Source: DATCZB01 sp035513215 (GTDB lineage: Bacteria > Pseudomonadota > Gammaproteobacteria > Steroidobacterales > Rariloculaceae). From it: DNA of 31,323 nt. The position numbers and the translations under genes are program-made. This document shows, piece by piece, positions 1 through 11,311 of the stretch. Each line of letters opens with the position of its first letter. Position 1 is the stretch's first letter. The notes below the pieces were generated by a model, which had not been told where the DNA came from, made no database searches, and saw only the letters and a program-made list of their open reading frames with translations. The DNA lies in assembly GCA_035513215.1 (NCBI GenBank), contig DATKCK010000114.1, positions 1 to 31,323 of the forward strand, written 5' to 3'.

Positions 1-222
1 CTCACCGTGCCGGGCCACGAGCGTGACCGAGCCCGCGAGTTGCTCGTTCTCGACGTAGCCCGACAGCGCTTGGCTCAGGCGATCGAGACGCTCGCTCGAT
101 ACTCCGAGTGCCTCGGGCACGCCGCGCTCGAGAGCCGCTGCGCCGGCGAGCGTGGCCAGCAAGGCCAGGGCGACGGTCGGGACGAACCGCCCGATCCATC
201 GGCCGATTGACTGCCCCGGCAC
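1..222 (-). CDS. Serine beta-lactamase-like hydrolase, N-terminus (partial)
   Basis: The gene runs off the left edge, so only the first 74 codons are visible. I read it from a GTG at 222; no ATG lies in this frame. The start gives a short basic segment, then a hydrophobic stretch (VALALLATLAGAAAL) that looks like a signal peptide. The mature part, with LDRLSQALSGYV and then GSVTLVARHGE, is the typical opening of class C beta-lactamase/esterase-type serine hydrolases (the beta-lactamase Pfam family), which act in the periplasm on amide or ester bonds. The SxxK and YxN motifs would lie beyond the edge and cannot be checked. It begins 13 nt after the stop of the DUF6152 gene on the same strand, so the two are probably co-transcribed. 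The substrate cannot be guessed. Confidence 0.7.
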   Translation of the reverse strand, partial: MPGQSIGRWIGRFVPTVALALLATLAGAAALERGVPEALGVSSERLDRLSQALSGYVENEQLAGSVTLVARHGE

Positions 223-235
223 TCTATCGATCGCT

Positions 236-1387
236 CTAGTCCTGGACCTCGGAGTAGTCGACGAAGGTCAGCTCCCGGCACTCATCCGGGCCGTAGGGAA
301 TGTCGGCAACCTGAAGCGAGTCCTCGCCGACGTATTCGTCGGCGTAATAGACGGGATCGGTCGCCACGTAGCTGCGCATCAAGGTCATCGTCCCAGGGTC
401 GAGCGAAAAGCGCTCGATCACGTGCAACTGATCGCTGTTGAGAATCGGCGGCGACAGGACGCCAGGCGCGAACCCGATCGTGTCGACGACGAGCACATCG
501 TTGTCCCAGCGACCGATCGAATGCCCGACCCGGCTCGGCTCGATGTTCGCAGGATGCGAGTCGAGATTCATGCGGATAGTCCGGTCAAGGCCGAGCTGCC
601 CGTATTGCAGTCGGATCGTATCGCCGGCCTGAGTGATTCGATTGACGGGCCCGTCGAACGTCCAGTCGAAAATGATGCTCGTCGTCTCGCAGCGCATGCG
701 CGGGTTGTCCTCGGGATCGTAGGTGCCGAAGGCATTGGCCGCGGCCTGGCCGGCTTCCGTCAGGGTCACCTGCCGGGTCGCGTACTGGCGTGCCCCGCCC
801 CCACCGGCCTGGGTTGGATCGCCGATGCTGCCTTCCCCCGGCTCGAACTCCTCGACGCTGCTGAGCGGCACGAGCGCACCGCCGCGCCCGGCCGGATCCG
901 TCATCACGAGCTGCTCCGGCGCCCAGTCCCCGGAGATGTTGGGCTCGTCGCTCGCAAGCCGCACGGGCCTCGCCGCGCCTGAGAGATCGAGCTTCTCGAT
1001 CTGGCCGTAACGGTCCGCGCTCGAGCCGTCGGCAAAGGTGATCGTCGTCAGATAGCACGAGTACGGGTCGAAGCGGTCACCGCGGCCTTCGATCCGGACG
1101 GCATCGCCGGGCGCGAACATCGCCTCGGACCAGCCCGAGCGCTTGAGAACCGTCGCCGCGCGCATCTCACAGCGATGATGCTCGGCCTCACCGGCCTCGT
1201 TGACGACGTCGAAATAGACCCAGGCATGCGGGTTTACGAAATCAACGCCCGTGATCGTTGCCCGGTAGTCGACATTGCTGTCGCGATCGAAAGTGCCGGC
1301 GCCGTGATGCGCGAACGAAACGCCCGCGCCGGCCAAAGCGCCTGCGATGACGAGACAAGCTGAAAGCGCGCGAGCCCGATGTGTCAT
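236..1387 (-). CDS. DUF6152-type secreted protein with C-terminal WDNDVLVVDT domain
   Basis: A 383-residue protein of unknown function. The start at 1387 is supported by a GGAGGG ribosome-binding site 6 nt upstream and by a signal peptide (MTHRARALSACLVIAGALAGAGVSFA, written here as an N-terminal basic-hydrophobic-AxA segment at residues 1-26). After cleavage comes HHGAGTFDRDSNVDYRATI followed by VNPHAWVYFDV, the pattern of the DUF6152 family. From about residue 125 a second region carries GHSIGRWDNDVLVVDT, a motif common in secreted proteins of unknown role from soil and marine proteobacteria and acidobacteria. The same frame stays open upstream to 1996, but that extension covers the start of the opposite-strand transglutaminase and is not credible. 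It precedes the beta-lactamase-like gene by 13 nt. Function is unknown; export to the periplasm is inferred. Confidence 0.85.
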   Translation of the reverse strand: MTHRARALSACLVIAGALAGAGVSFAHHGAGTFDRDSNVDYRATITGVDFVNPHAWVYFDVVNEAGEAEHHRCEMRAATVLKRSGWSEAMFAPGDAVRIEGRGDRFDPYSCYLTTITFADGSSADRYGQIEKLDLSGAARPVRLASDEPNISGDWAPEQLVMTDPAGRGGALVPLSSVEEFEPGEGSIGDPTQAGGGGARQYATRQVTLTEAGQAAANAFGTYDPEDNPRMRCETTSIIFDWTFDGPVNRITQAGDTIRLQYGQLGLDRTIRMNLDSHPANIEPSRVGHSIGRWDNDVLVVDTIGFAPGVLSPPILNSDQLHVIERFSLDPGTMTLMRSYVATDPVYYADEYVGEDSLQVADIPYGPDECRELTFVDYSEVQD

Positions 1388-1393
1388 GCAAGA

Positions 1394-1399
1394 CCCTCC
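1394..1399 (-). promoter_or_regulatory. Ribosome-binding site of the DUF6152 gene
   Basis: On the minus strand this reads GGAGGG, 6 nt before the ATG at 1387. It decides the start in favour of 1387 over the longer open frame that reaches back to 1996. Confidence 0.6.
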
Positions 1400-1455
1400 A
1401 CGACGACCGCGATCCCGGGAGTGTACCAGAGAGGCGCTCACCGCGATCAGGGGGC

Positions 1456-1461
1456 TATACT
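1456..1461 (+). promoter_or_regulatory. -10-like TATACT immediately before the transglutaminase ATG
   Basis: TATACT ends 7 nt before the ATG at 1469. Transcription normally starts about 7 nt after a -10 hexamer, so the mRNA would begin at or next to the start codon (leaderless). No purine-rich ribosome-binding site is visible in the 7 nt between, and no good -35 lies 17 nt upstream. The same arrangement occurs before the AI-2E permease gene. Confidence 0.4.
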
Positions 1462-1468
1462 CTTCGGC

Positions 1469-4783
<3,315 letters not shown>

Positions 4784-4809
4784 CGCCACGTGCGCTTAAG
4801 TTACACTAG

Positions 4810-5046
4810 CGCGTCGCAATACTCAGGTTAGCGACGTCGGCAGAATCGGGCTTTACCATCGACACACCCATCAACGAACTGCTTCGGACGTACACGCCCG
4901 ATCCCGGTCGCTTCGACGAGCTCCTGAATTCGGACGGCTCGATCAGGCCCGCATGGGAACCGCTGCTGCGCTTCTTCGCCTCCCAGTCGCCAGAGGAGCG
5001 AGGCGCCGCGGCGGATCGGCTCGCGCGCGCTCTGCGCGACCATCAC
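4810..5046 (+). other. Conserved N-terminal coding segment of the ATP-grasp/alpha-E gene without a canonical start codon
   Basis: Reading upstream from the GTG at 5047 in the same frame, translation stays open back to a TAG at 4807-4809. From about 4858 it is clearly protein-like (INELLRTYTPDPGRFDELL, then AWEPLLRFFASQSPEERG and LARALRDHHV), as expected for the N-terminus of fused circularly permuted ATP-grasp proteins. No ATG, GTG or TTG occurs in this frame between 4810 and 5046. The real start is therefore either a rare codon (ATC at 4858 would give IDTPINELL; ATA at 4819 is the other candidate) or has been lost by a base change or sequence error. A TACACT hexamer sits at 4802-4807. Confidence 0.6.
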
Positions 5047-7422
5047 GTGACGTTTATCACTCCGGATGATTCGGGACGCGCGCACCGGCCCTGGCCGCTC
5101 GACTTCTTTCCTTTCGTGATCTCGCCTGCCGAATGGCAACTCCTCGAGAAGGGTCTCGCGCAGCGCGCGAGGCTCCTGAACGAAATGCTGGTCGACGTCT
5201 ACGGCGATCGGCGCGTCCTCAACGAAGGCCGGCTGCCTGCGGGCGCGCTGTTCGGAACGCCTCAGTTCCTGAGGCCCTGCTCGCGAATCGAGCTGCGCGA
5301 CAATCATCACGTCCACTTCGTCGCGTTCGATGTCGGCCGCTCTCCGGACGGCCGCTGGTGGGTTCTGAGCGACCGGACCGAAGCACCGTCCGGCGCGGGC
5401 TATGCGCTCGAAAACCGGATCGTGACCTCGCGCAGCTTCCCGGACCTCTTCGACGAGCACAATGTGCAGCGCCATGCCGGGTTCTTCCGCGCATTCAGCG
5501 ATCATTTTCTGAGTCTCGCGGCCCGCGACGAGCCGCTGGCGGTTTTCCTGTCCCGCGGCCCTCACAAGCACACGTACTTCGAGCACAGCTATCTCGCCCG
5601 CTATCTCGGCTTCCCGGTCGTCGAAGGCTCCGATCTCGCCGTTCGCGACGACCGGCTGTTCCTGAAGACCGTCGAAGGATTGCGCCCCGTCGACCTCGTC
5701 ATGCGCACGGTCCGGTCGGAAATGTGCGACCCGCTCGAGCTGCGGGCGGACTCGACCTACGGCGTTCCGGGCCTGCTCCAGGCGGCGCGCGCCGGCAACG
5801 TCGTCGTCGGCAACTCGCTCGGCAGCGGCGTCGTCGAGAGCGCCGCGTTTTCGAGCTTTCTGCCTGTCCTTTGCCAGTTCTACCTCGGTGAGAAGCTTAC
5901 GCTCCCGAGTGTCGCGACCTGGTGGTGCGGGCAGGCCGAGCCGCGCGACTATGTCCTCGACAACCTCGACAAGCTCGTCGTTCGCCAGATCTCGACGACG
6001 CGAAGCCTGCTGGCGCAGGGGCAGGACGGCCGCGTGCCCGGCAACGGCAAGGGATCCGATCGCGATCGACTCGTCGAGCAGCTCAGGTTCACCGGCCACG
6101 ACTTCATCGCGCAGGAGACGGTCACGCTGTCGACGGCTCCCGTCTGGAGGGGCGACGGCACACTGTGTCCGGTGCCGACCGTGCTTCGCCTCTTCGTCGC
6201 CGTGACGGACGACGGTTATCGCGTCCTGCCGGGCGGCCTCGCCAGGGCATCGATCGACGCCGTGCCGCACACGGCGTGGCTTGCCGCGGACGACATCAGC
6301 AAGGACGTCTGGGTACTCGCCGACCAGCCCGTCGACGACTACGTGACGCTGGCCGACCGGCTCGACCCGAACCACCTGCGTCGCAGCCGCGCAAACCTGC
6401 CGTCGCGCGCGGCGGACAGCCTGTTCTGGCTCGGCCGTTACATAGAACGCGCCGACGCGGCGCTCAGGCTTCTGCGCAGCCTCGTCATGAGGCTCGGCGG
6501 CGAGATGGCGAGCTCGCGTCATCTCGTGACGCCGGAGAGAATCATCTCGTTGCTGATCGCCCAGCGGCATCTCGCGCCCAGGCGCGGCAGACGCGCCATC
6601 GACGAGGGGCGCGATGGCGTCAAGCGCGAGCTCTGGGCTGTCATCTTCGACCCGGAGTCCCGCGACGGCCTGGCCACGGTGCTGAATCACGTGCGCAGAA
6701 ACGCCGAAGCCGTCCGTGAGCGCCTCTCGGTCGATGCCTATCGCGCTCTGACCGAGCTGACGGAGCTGCCGCGTAAACGCGTCAGGACGCTTCAGCCCGA
6801 CATCGAGGAGGCGCTGAGCCTGCTGAATCGATCGATTCAGCACGTCGCCGCCTTCGGCGGACTCGTCCTGGAAAACATGACCCGCAACTTCGGCTGGCGG
6901 TTTCTCGACATGGGGCGGCGACTCGAGCGCGTCCGCACGACGACGCAGTCGATCCGGCATCTGACCGTGCGCGGCGATCCCGAGGAAGACGGTTCGCTCG
7001 AGCTCTTGCTCGAGCTCGCGGACATCACGATGACCTATCTCAGCCGTTATCACTCGCGGCCGCATCTGCCGCAACTCGCGGACCTCCTGCTCGCCGACGA
7101 GTCGAACCCCCGCTCGGTCGTGTTTCAGCTCAAGGCCGTTTCGGATCATCTCGAGCATCTGGCGCGCCCCCAGGAGGGAGAGGTGCTGGGCCGCGACCAG
7201 CAAATCGCAATCCGGCTGATCAGCGACTTGAGGCTCGCCGACGCATTCGCGCTGGCGGAGACGGTCGGCCGCTTCGGCGCGCGAACGCATCTGCATCGCC
7301 TTTGCCGGCAGCTCGACCAGGGGATCACAGAGATGTCGGACTACGTGTCGCACCGGTACTTCAGTCATACCGAAGCCAGGCGGCTTCGAACGAGCGACGT
7401 GCTCCGAGATCTCGAGTCCTGA
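5047..7422 (+). CDS. Circularly permuted ATP-grasp / alpha-E fusion protein
   Basis: A fusion seen in predicted amidoligase clusters. The N-terminal half (about residues 1-430 from GTG 5047) is a circularly permuted type 2 ATP-grasp domain (DUF404/DUF407, COG2308): GYALENRIVTSRSFPDL, KHTYFEHSYLARYLGFP, VEGSDLAVRDDRLFLKT, ADSTYGVPGLLQAARAG, GNSLGSGVVE. The C-terminal part (from about LPSRAADSLFWLGRYIERAD) is an alpha-helical alpha-E domain (DUF403, COG2307). ATP-grasp enzymes form amide bonds through acyl-phosphates; alpha-E is thought to assist them. Compared with the stand-alone ATP-grasp at 9264-10724, the acidic RRIDDDFLDP segment here reads MRTVRSEMCDP, and the glycine-rich GESGGYG is absent, so the two copies probably differ in activity. 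Real coding almost certainly begins upstream of 5047 (see the 4810-5046 entry). The next gene starts 4 nt after its stop. Confidence 0.88.
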   Translation: MTFITPDDSGRAHRPWPLDFFPFVISPAEWQLLEKGLAQRARLLNEMLVDVYGDRRVLNEGRLPAGALFGTPQFLRPCSRIELRDNHHVHFVAFDVGRSPDGRWWVLSDRTEAPSGAGYALENRIVTSRSFPDLFDEHNVQRHAGFFRAFSDHFLSLAARDEPLAVFLSRGPHKHTYFEHSYLARYLGFPVVEGSDLAVRDDRLFLKTVEGLRPVDLVMRTVRSEMCDPLELRADSTYGVPGLLQAARAGNVVVGNSLGSGVVESAAFSSFLPVLCQFYLGEKLTLPSVATWWCGQAEPRDYVLDNLDKLVVRQISTTRSLLAQGQDGRVPGNGKGSDRDRLVEQLRFTGHDFIAQETVTLSTAPVWRGDGTLCPVPTVLRLFVAVTDDGYRVLPGGLARASIDAVPHTAWLAADDISKDVWVLADQPVDDYVTLADRLDPNHLRRSRANLPSRAADSLFWLGRYIERADAALRLLRSLVMRLGGEMASSRHLVTPERIISLLIAQRHLAPRRGRRAIDEGRDGVKRELWAVIFDPESRDGLATVLNHVRRNAEAVRERLSVDAYRALTELTELPRKRVRTLQPDIEEALSLLNRSIQHVAAFGGLVLENMTRNFGWRFLDMGRRLERVRTTTQSIRHLTVRGDPEEDGSLELLLELADITMTYLSRYHSRPHLPQLADLLLADESNPRSVVFQLKAVSDHLEHLARPQEGEVLGRDQQIAIRLISDLRLADAFALAETVGRFGARTHLHRLCRQLDQGITEMSDYVSHRYFSHTEARRLRTSDVLRDLES

Positions 7423-7426
7423 GCCC

Positions 7427-8302
7427 ATGATGATCTACCAGGTTCAGCATCGCACGACCTTTCGCTACGAGCAGAGCGTTTCGGTGTCGCAGCACGTGCT
7501 GCATCTGATGCCGCGCGACACGGAGCGGCAGCGCCGGCTCGCCTTCGACCTGAGTTGCACTCCCCAGGCGAGCGTCGCGTCGCTCGGCCAGGACTATTTC
7601 GGCAACTGGAGGCACCACGCGGCGTTCGAGAGAGGTCACGACAAGCTCACGATCGACGCCCGGTCGCGCGTGGAAGTGGTAGACCCGTCTCAGAATCTAC
7701 CTGCGACGTCTCCCTGGGAGGACGTGCTCGCGGCGACGCAGGATCCGCGATTCGCCGACGTCGCCGAGTTCACCTTCGACTCGCCCTACGCGGAGGGCTC
7801 CGTCGACGTGCTGCGCTATGCCGAGTCCTCGTTCGCCCCGGAGCGCAACATACTCGAGGCTGCTACGGATCTGACGACCCGCATCCACCATGATTTCGAG
7901 TACCAGGGCGGCGTATCGGACGTCTCGACGCCCGTCGGCGAGGTCCTGGCGATGCAGAAGGGTGTCTGCCAGGACTTCGCGCATCTGCAAATCGCCTGCC
8001 TGCGCGCACTCGGGCTGCCGGCAAGGTACGTCAGCGGCTATCTGCTGACGCGGCCGCCCGAGGGGCGCGAGAGGCTCGTCGGGGCGGACGCCTCGCATGC
8101 GTGGGTTTCGGTCTGGTGCGGGGCGGGGGGCTGGGTCGATTTCGATCCAACGAACGATGTGCTGCCGAGCGTCGAGCACATCACGATCGGGTGGGGGCGG
8201 GATTACGGCGACGTTAGTCCCATCAACGGATTCATCGTTGGCGGAGGCGATCACGCCATCGAGGTTGCGGTCGACGTCAGGTCCGAAGACGCAAGTAGCT
8301 AG
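7427..8302 (+). CDS. Transglutaminase-like cysteine peptidase family protein
   Basis: A 291-residue protein of the bacterial transglutaminase-like family (COG1305). The N-terminal beta domain (YQVQHRTTFRYEQSVSVSQH) is followed by the core with Cys181 (KGVCQDFAHLQIACLRALG), His224 (DASHAWVSVW) and Asp240 (DFDPTNDVLPS), so the triad is intact. No signal peptide is visible, so it should act in the cytoplasm, either hydrolysing or transferring amide bonds. It begins 4 nt after the ATP-grasp/alpha-E gene and is the last gene of the plus-strand operon. Two ATGs stand in tandem at 7427 and 7430 and either could be used. It ends 5 bp from the stop of the converging alpha-E gene. It is much shorter than the transglutaminase-DUF2126 protein encoded at the head of the operon and lacks the DUF2126 part. 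Confidence 0.9.
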   Translation: MMIYQVQHRTTFRYEQSVSVSQHVLHLMPRDTERQRRLAFDLSCTPQASVASLGQDYFGNWRHHAAFERGHDKLTIDARSRVEVVDPSQNLPATSPWEDVLAATQDPRFADVAEFTFDSPYAEGSVDVLRYAESSFAPERNILEAATDLTTRIHHDFEYQGGVSDVSTPVGEVLAMQKGVCQDFAHLQIACLRALGLPARYVSGYLLTRPPEGRERLVGADASHAWVSVWCGAGGWVDFDPTNDVLPSVEHITIGWGRDYGDVSPINGFIVGGGDHAIEVAVDVRSEDASS

Positions 8303-8318
8303 CTACGTCAGACGTCAG
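8295..8318. repeat. 12-bp palindrome and 7-bp tandem repeat at the meeting point of two operons
   Basis: GTAGCTAGCTAC at 8295-8306 is a perfect palindrome covering the stop codon of the transglutaminase gene. It is followed by ACGTCAG twice in tandem (8305-8311 and 8312-8318), which overlaps the stop of the opposite alpha-E gene. There is no T-run, so it is not a classical terminator, but it is the only symmetrical element between the two converging operons. Confidence 0.5.
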
Positions 8319-9267
8319 CGTATTGGGCGAGGAAGAATTGCTGGGCGATCTGGTCGCCGAGGGCGTTGAGGGCGATCTGGACGCGGTCGAGATAGGCGTT
8401 GAGGCCCGCGGCAATGATCTCGTCCGGGGTCTGGGCCGTCAGGGTCTTGAGCTCGGCGATGCGGTCGGGAGCGAAATTCGTCTCGGCGAGCTCGTCACGG
8501 GTGAGCAGGGAATCTATCGTCGCTTCGATTCGGCCGACGCAATGCCGGACCGAGCGTGGGAAATCGGGATCGAGAAGAATGAATCCAGCGACGGTCGTCG
8601 ATGTCATTTCGTGCGGGTAGACACGCCGGTAGCCGTGGTAGGCCGAAGCGGATCGTAACAGCGCATTCCACTGCGCAACATCGATTGGCGTGCCGATGTC
8701 CTGCACGGCCGGCAGCAGAGAGTGGTACTTGATGTCGACGAGCCTGGTCGTCTGATCGCAGAGCTCGATCAGGCGCCCGAGCTCGTAGAAGAGATAGATC
8801 TGATCGCGATAGAGCGTGCTCTGCACGATGCCGACGTGCAGCGCGGAATTGTCCTTGATCTTGTGGCAAAGCCGCGATAGCTCGACGAGCCGCAGGCTTC
8901 TCGAAGTGAGCCTGCGCATCCAGTTGTGGAACACGTTGATCTGCACCCAGGTCTCGAGGCTGATCAGATGGCGAATGCTGCGAGCGTTCTCGCGTGCCCA
9001 ATGCGCGCACTGGCGAATCGAATTGGGATTGCTGTCGTCGATGATATAGAAGTGCACGACGCGGGCGGCGTCGATTTGCCTGTAGCGCTTGGCGAATCGC
9101 TCCTCGTCGCGGTGCAACCTGAGCATGGGGAGCCACTCGTTCTCTCCGTCGGCGTTGCGCGCGAAGGTCTCGTTGACGTCGATGAGGCGCGCGAGGTTCT
9201 CGGCGCGCTGCATATAGCGCGCCATCCAGAAGCTGTTCTCGGCGAAGCGCGATAACAAGCTGTTCAC
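8308..9267 (-). CDS. Stand-alone alpha-E domain protein
   Basis: A 319-residue, mostly helical protein of the alpha-E family (DUF403, COG2307), recognised from the N-terminal LLSRFAENSFWMARYMQRAENLARL, which parallels SLFWLGRYIERADAALRLL in the fused protein encoded at 5047-7422. Known members sit next to circularly permuted ATP-grasp genes and are predicted to act with them in peptide or amide synthesis; no biochemical role is established to my knowledge. I chose GTG 9267 because it overlaps the TGA of the upstream ATP-grasp gene as GTGA, an arrangement for coupled translation; another GTG at 9279 would add four residues. It faces the transglutaminase gene with 5 bp between stops. The window thus encodes two alpha-E domains, one fused and one free. 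Confidence 0.9.
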   Translation of the reverse strand: MNSLLSRFAENSFWMARYMQRAENLARLIDVNETFARNADGENEWLPMLRLHRDEERFAKRYRQIDAARVVHFYIIDDSNPNSIRQCAHWARENARSIRHLISLETWVQINVFHNWMRRLTSRSLRLVELSRLCHKIKDNSALHVGIVQSTLYRDQIYLFYELGRLIELCDQTTRLVDIKYHSLLPAVQDIGTPIDVAQWNALLRSASAYHGYRRVYPHEMTSTTVAGFILLDPDFPRSVRHCVGRIEATIDSLLTRDELAETNFAPDRIAELKTLTAQTPDEIIAAGLNAYLDRVQIALNALGDQIAQQFFLAQYADV

Positions 9268-10724
9268 TCGAGCACCCACGTGTCTTTCGTCCCGCCGCCT
9301 TGCGAGGAATTGACGACCAGCGAGCCCTCCCTGAGCGCAACGCGCGTGAGCCCGCCGGGCAGGACCCAGCTTTCCCTGCCCGTAATGATGTAAGGCCTCA
9401 AATCCACATGGCGCGGCGCGATCTTCGAATCAATCAGCGTCGGACAGACCGAAAGGTCGACCACCGGCTGACTGATGTAGTTCTGCGGCGCCTTCCTGAG
9501 CATGGCCCGGCATTCCTCGATCTCCTCGCGTGAGGCTTTTGGCCCGACGACGACGCCGTAACCGCCCGACTCGCCAACGGGCTTGACGACGAGTCGCTCG
9601 AGGTTCGCGAGCGTGTATTCGAGCCCTTCGCGCTCGCGGCAGAGATGCGTCTCGACGTTCTCGAGAATCGGCTCCTCGTCGAAATAGAAGCGGATGATTC
9701 TCGGCATATAGGCGTAGATTGCCTTGTCGTCCGCAACACCCGTACCGACCGCGTTCGCGAGGGCCACGCGGCCCGCACGATAGACTTCGAACAACCCCCT
9801 TACGCCGAGCACGCTTTGGGGCTCGAACTGCCTGGGGTCGAGAAAGTCGTCATCGATCCGGCGATAGATGACATCGACCCTGCGCAGACCGCCGGTCGTC
9901 TTCATGTACACGTGGCCGTTCTCGACGAGAAGATCGCGCCCTTCGACGAGAGGCACACCCATCTCACGTGCGAGAAAGACGTGCTCGAAGTAGGCCGAGT
10001 TGAATACGCCCGGTGACAACAGCACGACCCGCGGATCGTCAACGCCTTCCGGGGCGATCTCGGCCAGAGCCTCGCGCAGCTTCATGCCGTAGTTCGATAC
10101 CGAGCGCAGGCGAATGCCCTTCGCCAGATCGGGAAACGCGCGCAGCATCAAATGCCGGTTCTCGACAACGTAGGACACGCCGGACGGCGTTCTGGCATTG
10201 TCCTCGAGCACGCGAAACGTGCCTTCGCCGTCGCGAACGAGATCTATCCCGCAAATGTTGACATAGGCGCCGAAGCGAAGATCGTGGCCGCGCATCTCGC
10301 GGTGGTAATTGCTGTTCGTTTCCACGAGCTCGCGCGGGACTACACCTTCCTCGAGTATTCGCTGCTCGTGATAGACATCCTCGATGAACCGGTTGATCGC
10401 AGTCACGCGCTGGATGCAGCCAGCATTGATATGCCGCCAGTCTTCGGCAGAGAGCACGCGCGGGATGACATCGAACGGCAGGACGCGATCGATTGCGTTC
10501 TTGTCGGAGTAGACGGTAAAAGTGATACCGAGGTTGAAGAGCTCCTGATCGGCCGCGAGCGCGCGGCGTTTCAGGGCGCCAGGCCGAAGCCGCGCGAGCC
10601 GTTTCTCGATCGGGCACGCATGCGAGGCCGGCGCATCGCGACCGCCGAGCATCTCGCAATAGAAGTCGCCGGGCTCATAGGTGCCCAGCCGGCCGTTCCG
10701 TGGATCATTCACCCGGGCAATCAT
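9264..10724 (-). CDS. Stand-alone circularly permuted type 2 ATP-grasp protein
   Basis: A 486-residue member of the circularly permuted ATP-grasp family (COG2308). Visible conserved blocks, in order: GITFTVYSDKNAIDRVLPFD, NAGCIQRVTAINRFIEDVY, RVLEDNARTPSGVSYVVENR, SAYFEHVFLAREMGVPLVEG, YRRIDDDFLDP, ANAVGTGVADDKAIYAYMP, LVVKPVGESGGYGVVVG and SWVLPGGLTRVALREGS. It keeps both the acidic cluster and the glycine-rich loop expected for nucleotide and metal binding, so it is likely an active acid-amine ligase. Start: ATG 10724; a TTG at 10730 would add two residues. Its TGA overlaps the alpha-E start by 4 nt. The dps stop lies 42 nt upstream with no clear terminator between, so read-through from dps is possible. 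Substrate unknown. Confidence 0.92.
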   Translation of the reverse strand: MIARVNDPRNGRLGTYEPGDFYCEMLGGRDAPASHACPIEKRLARLRPGALKRRALAADQELFNLGITFTVYSDKNAIDRVLPFDVIPRVLSAEDWRHINAGCIQRVTAINRFIEDVYHEQRILEEGVVPRELVETNSNYHREMRGHDLRFGAYVNICGIDLVRDGEGTFRVLEDNARTPSGVSYVVENRHLMLRAFPDLAKGIRLRSVSNYGMKLREALAEIAPEGVDDPRVVLLSPGVFNSAYFEHVFLAREMGVPLVEGRDLLVENGHVYMKTTGGLRRVDVIYRRIDDDFLDPRQFEPQSVLGVRGLFEVYRAGRVALANAVGTGVADDKAIYAYMPRIIRFYFDEEPILENVETHLCREREGLEYTLANLERLVVKPVGESGGYGVVVGPKASREEIEECRAMLRKAPQNYISQPVVDLSVCPTLIDSKIAPRHVDLRPYIITGRESWVLPGGLTRVALREGSLVVNSSQGGGTKDTWVLE

Positions 10725-10766
10725 ACCCAAGCGGGATGATCGGGCAAAAGAGGTCGCGGCCGGATG

Positions 10767-11240
10767 CTATTCGAGCAGGCTGCGCAGCATCCAGGCGTTC
10801 TTCTCGTGGACCTCCATACGTTGCGTCAGCAGATCCGCCGTCGGCTGATCGTTGGCCTTCTCGGCGACCGAGAACGCCTTGCGCGCGGTCTTGACCACGG
10901 CCTCCTGGCCATGGACGAGCTGCCGGATCATGTCGTTTGCCTCGGGCACGCCGGTCTCCTCCTTGATGGTGCCGAGCTTCGCGTACTGCGAGTAGCTTCC
11001 GGGCGCCGGATAGCCCAGCGCCCGGATGCGCTCGGCGATCAGATCGACGGCCTGCCAGAGCTCGGTGTACTGCCCCTCGAACATCAGGTGCAGCGTATTG
11101 AACATCGGACCAGTCACGTTCCAATGGAAGTTGTGGGTTTTCAGATACAGCGTGTAACTGTCGGCCAGCACGCGTGAGAGGTTGTCCGCGATCGCGGCTC
11201 TGTCGCTTGCCTTGATGCCGATATCGATTTTGGCTGCCAT
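10767..11240 (-). CDS. dps: Dps-family ferritin-like DNA-protection protein
   Basis: A 157-residue protein, normal length for Dps. Dps forms a hollow dodecamer that oxidises Fe(II) with hydrogen peroxide, stores the iron and shields DNA during starvation or oxidative stress. The ferroxidase-site helix is visible as KTHNFHWNVTGPMF, followed by the second-helix pattern MFEGQYTELWQAVDLIAERI, with the conserved His, Asp and Glu ligands in the usual spacing. The C-terminus (EKNAWMLRSLLE) also matches the family. The start is firm: ATG at 11240 has GAGGA 4 nt upstream. It stands alone or may be transcribed into the ATP-grasp/alpha-E pair downstream (42-nt gap). With the ergothioneine genes further along, it adds to the oxidative-stress flavour of the region. 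Confidence 0.95.
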   Translation of the reverse strand: MAAKIDIGIKASDRAAIADNLSRVLADSYTLYLKTHNFHWNVTGPMFNTLHLMFEGQYTELWQAVDLIAERIRALGYPAPGSYSQYAKLGTIKEETGVPEANDMIRQLVHGQEAVVKTARKAFSVAEKANDQPTADLLTQRMEVHEKNAWMLRSLLE

Positions 11241-11244
11241 GTGA

Positions 11245-11249
11245 TCCTC
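11245..11249 (-). promoter_or_regulatory. Ribosome-binding site of dps
   Basis: GAGGA on the minus strand, 4 nt before the ATG at 11240. It is one of the few strong Shine-Dalgarno sites in the window and contrasts with the genes that have a -10-like box right at the start codon. Confidence 0.6.
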
Positions 11250-11311
11250 AATTGTTCACTATCACTCAGTCAAACTGCATCACCGCTCGCGGCCCGTCAA
11301 GTGAGGCGAAT

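Noticed and set aside
152..982. 276-codon open frame on the plus strand opposite the DUF6152 gene
   Set aside because: Composition is that of an antisense shadow in GC-rich DNA, and the minus strand has a signal peptide, RBS and family motifs.
4828..7428. 866-codon minus-strand frame opposite the ATP-grasp/alpha-E gene
   Set aside because: Very long, but Arg/Glu/Val-rich antisense composition; the plus strand carries two known domains.
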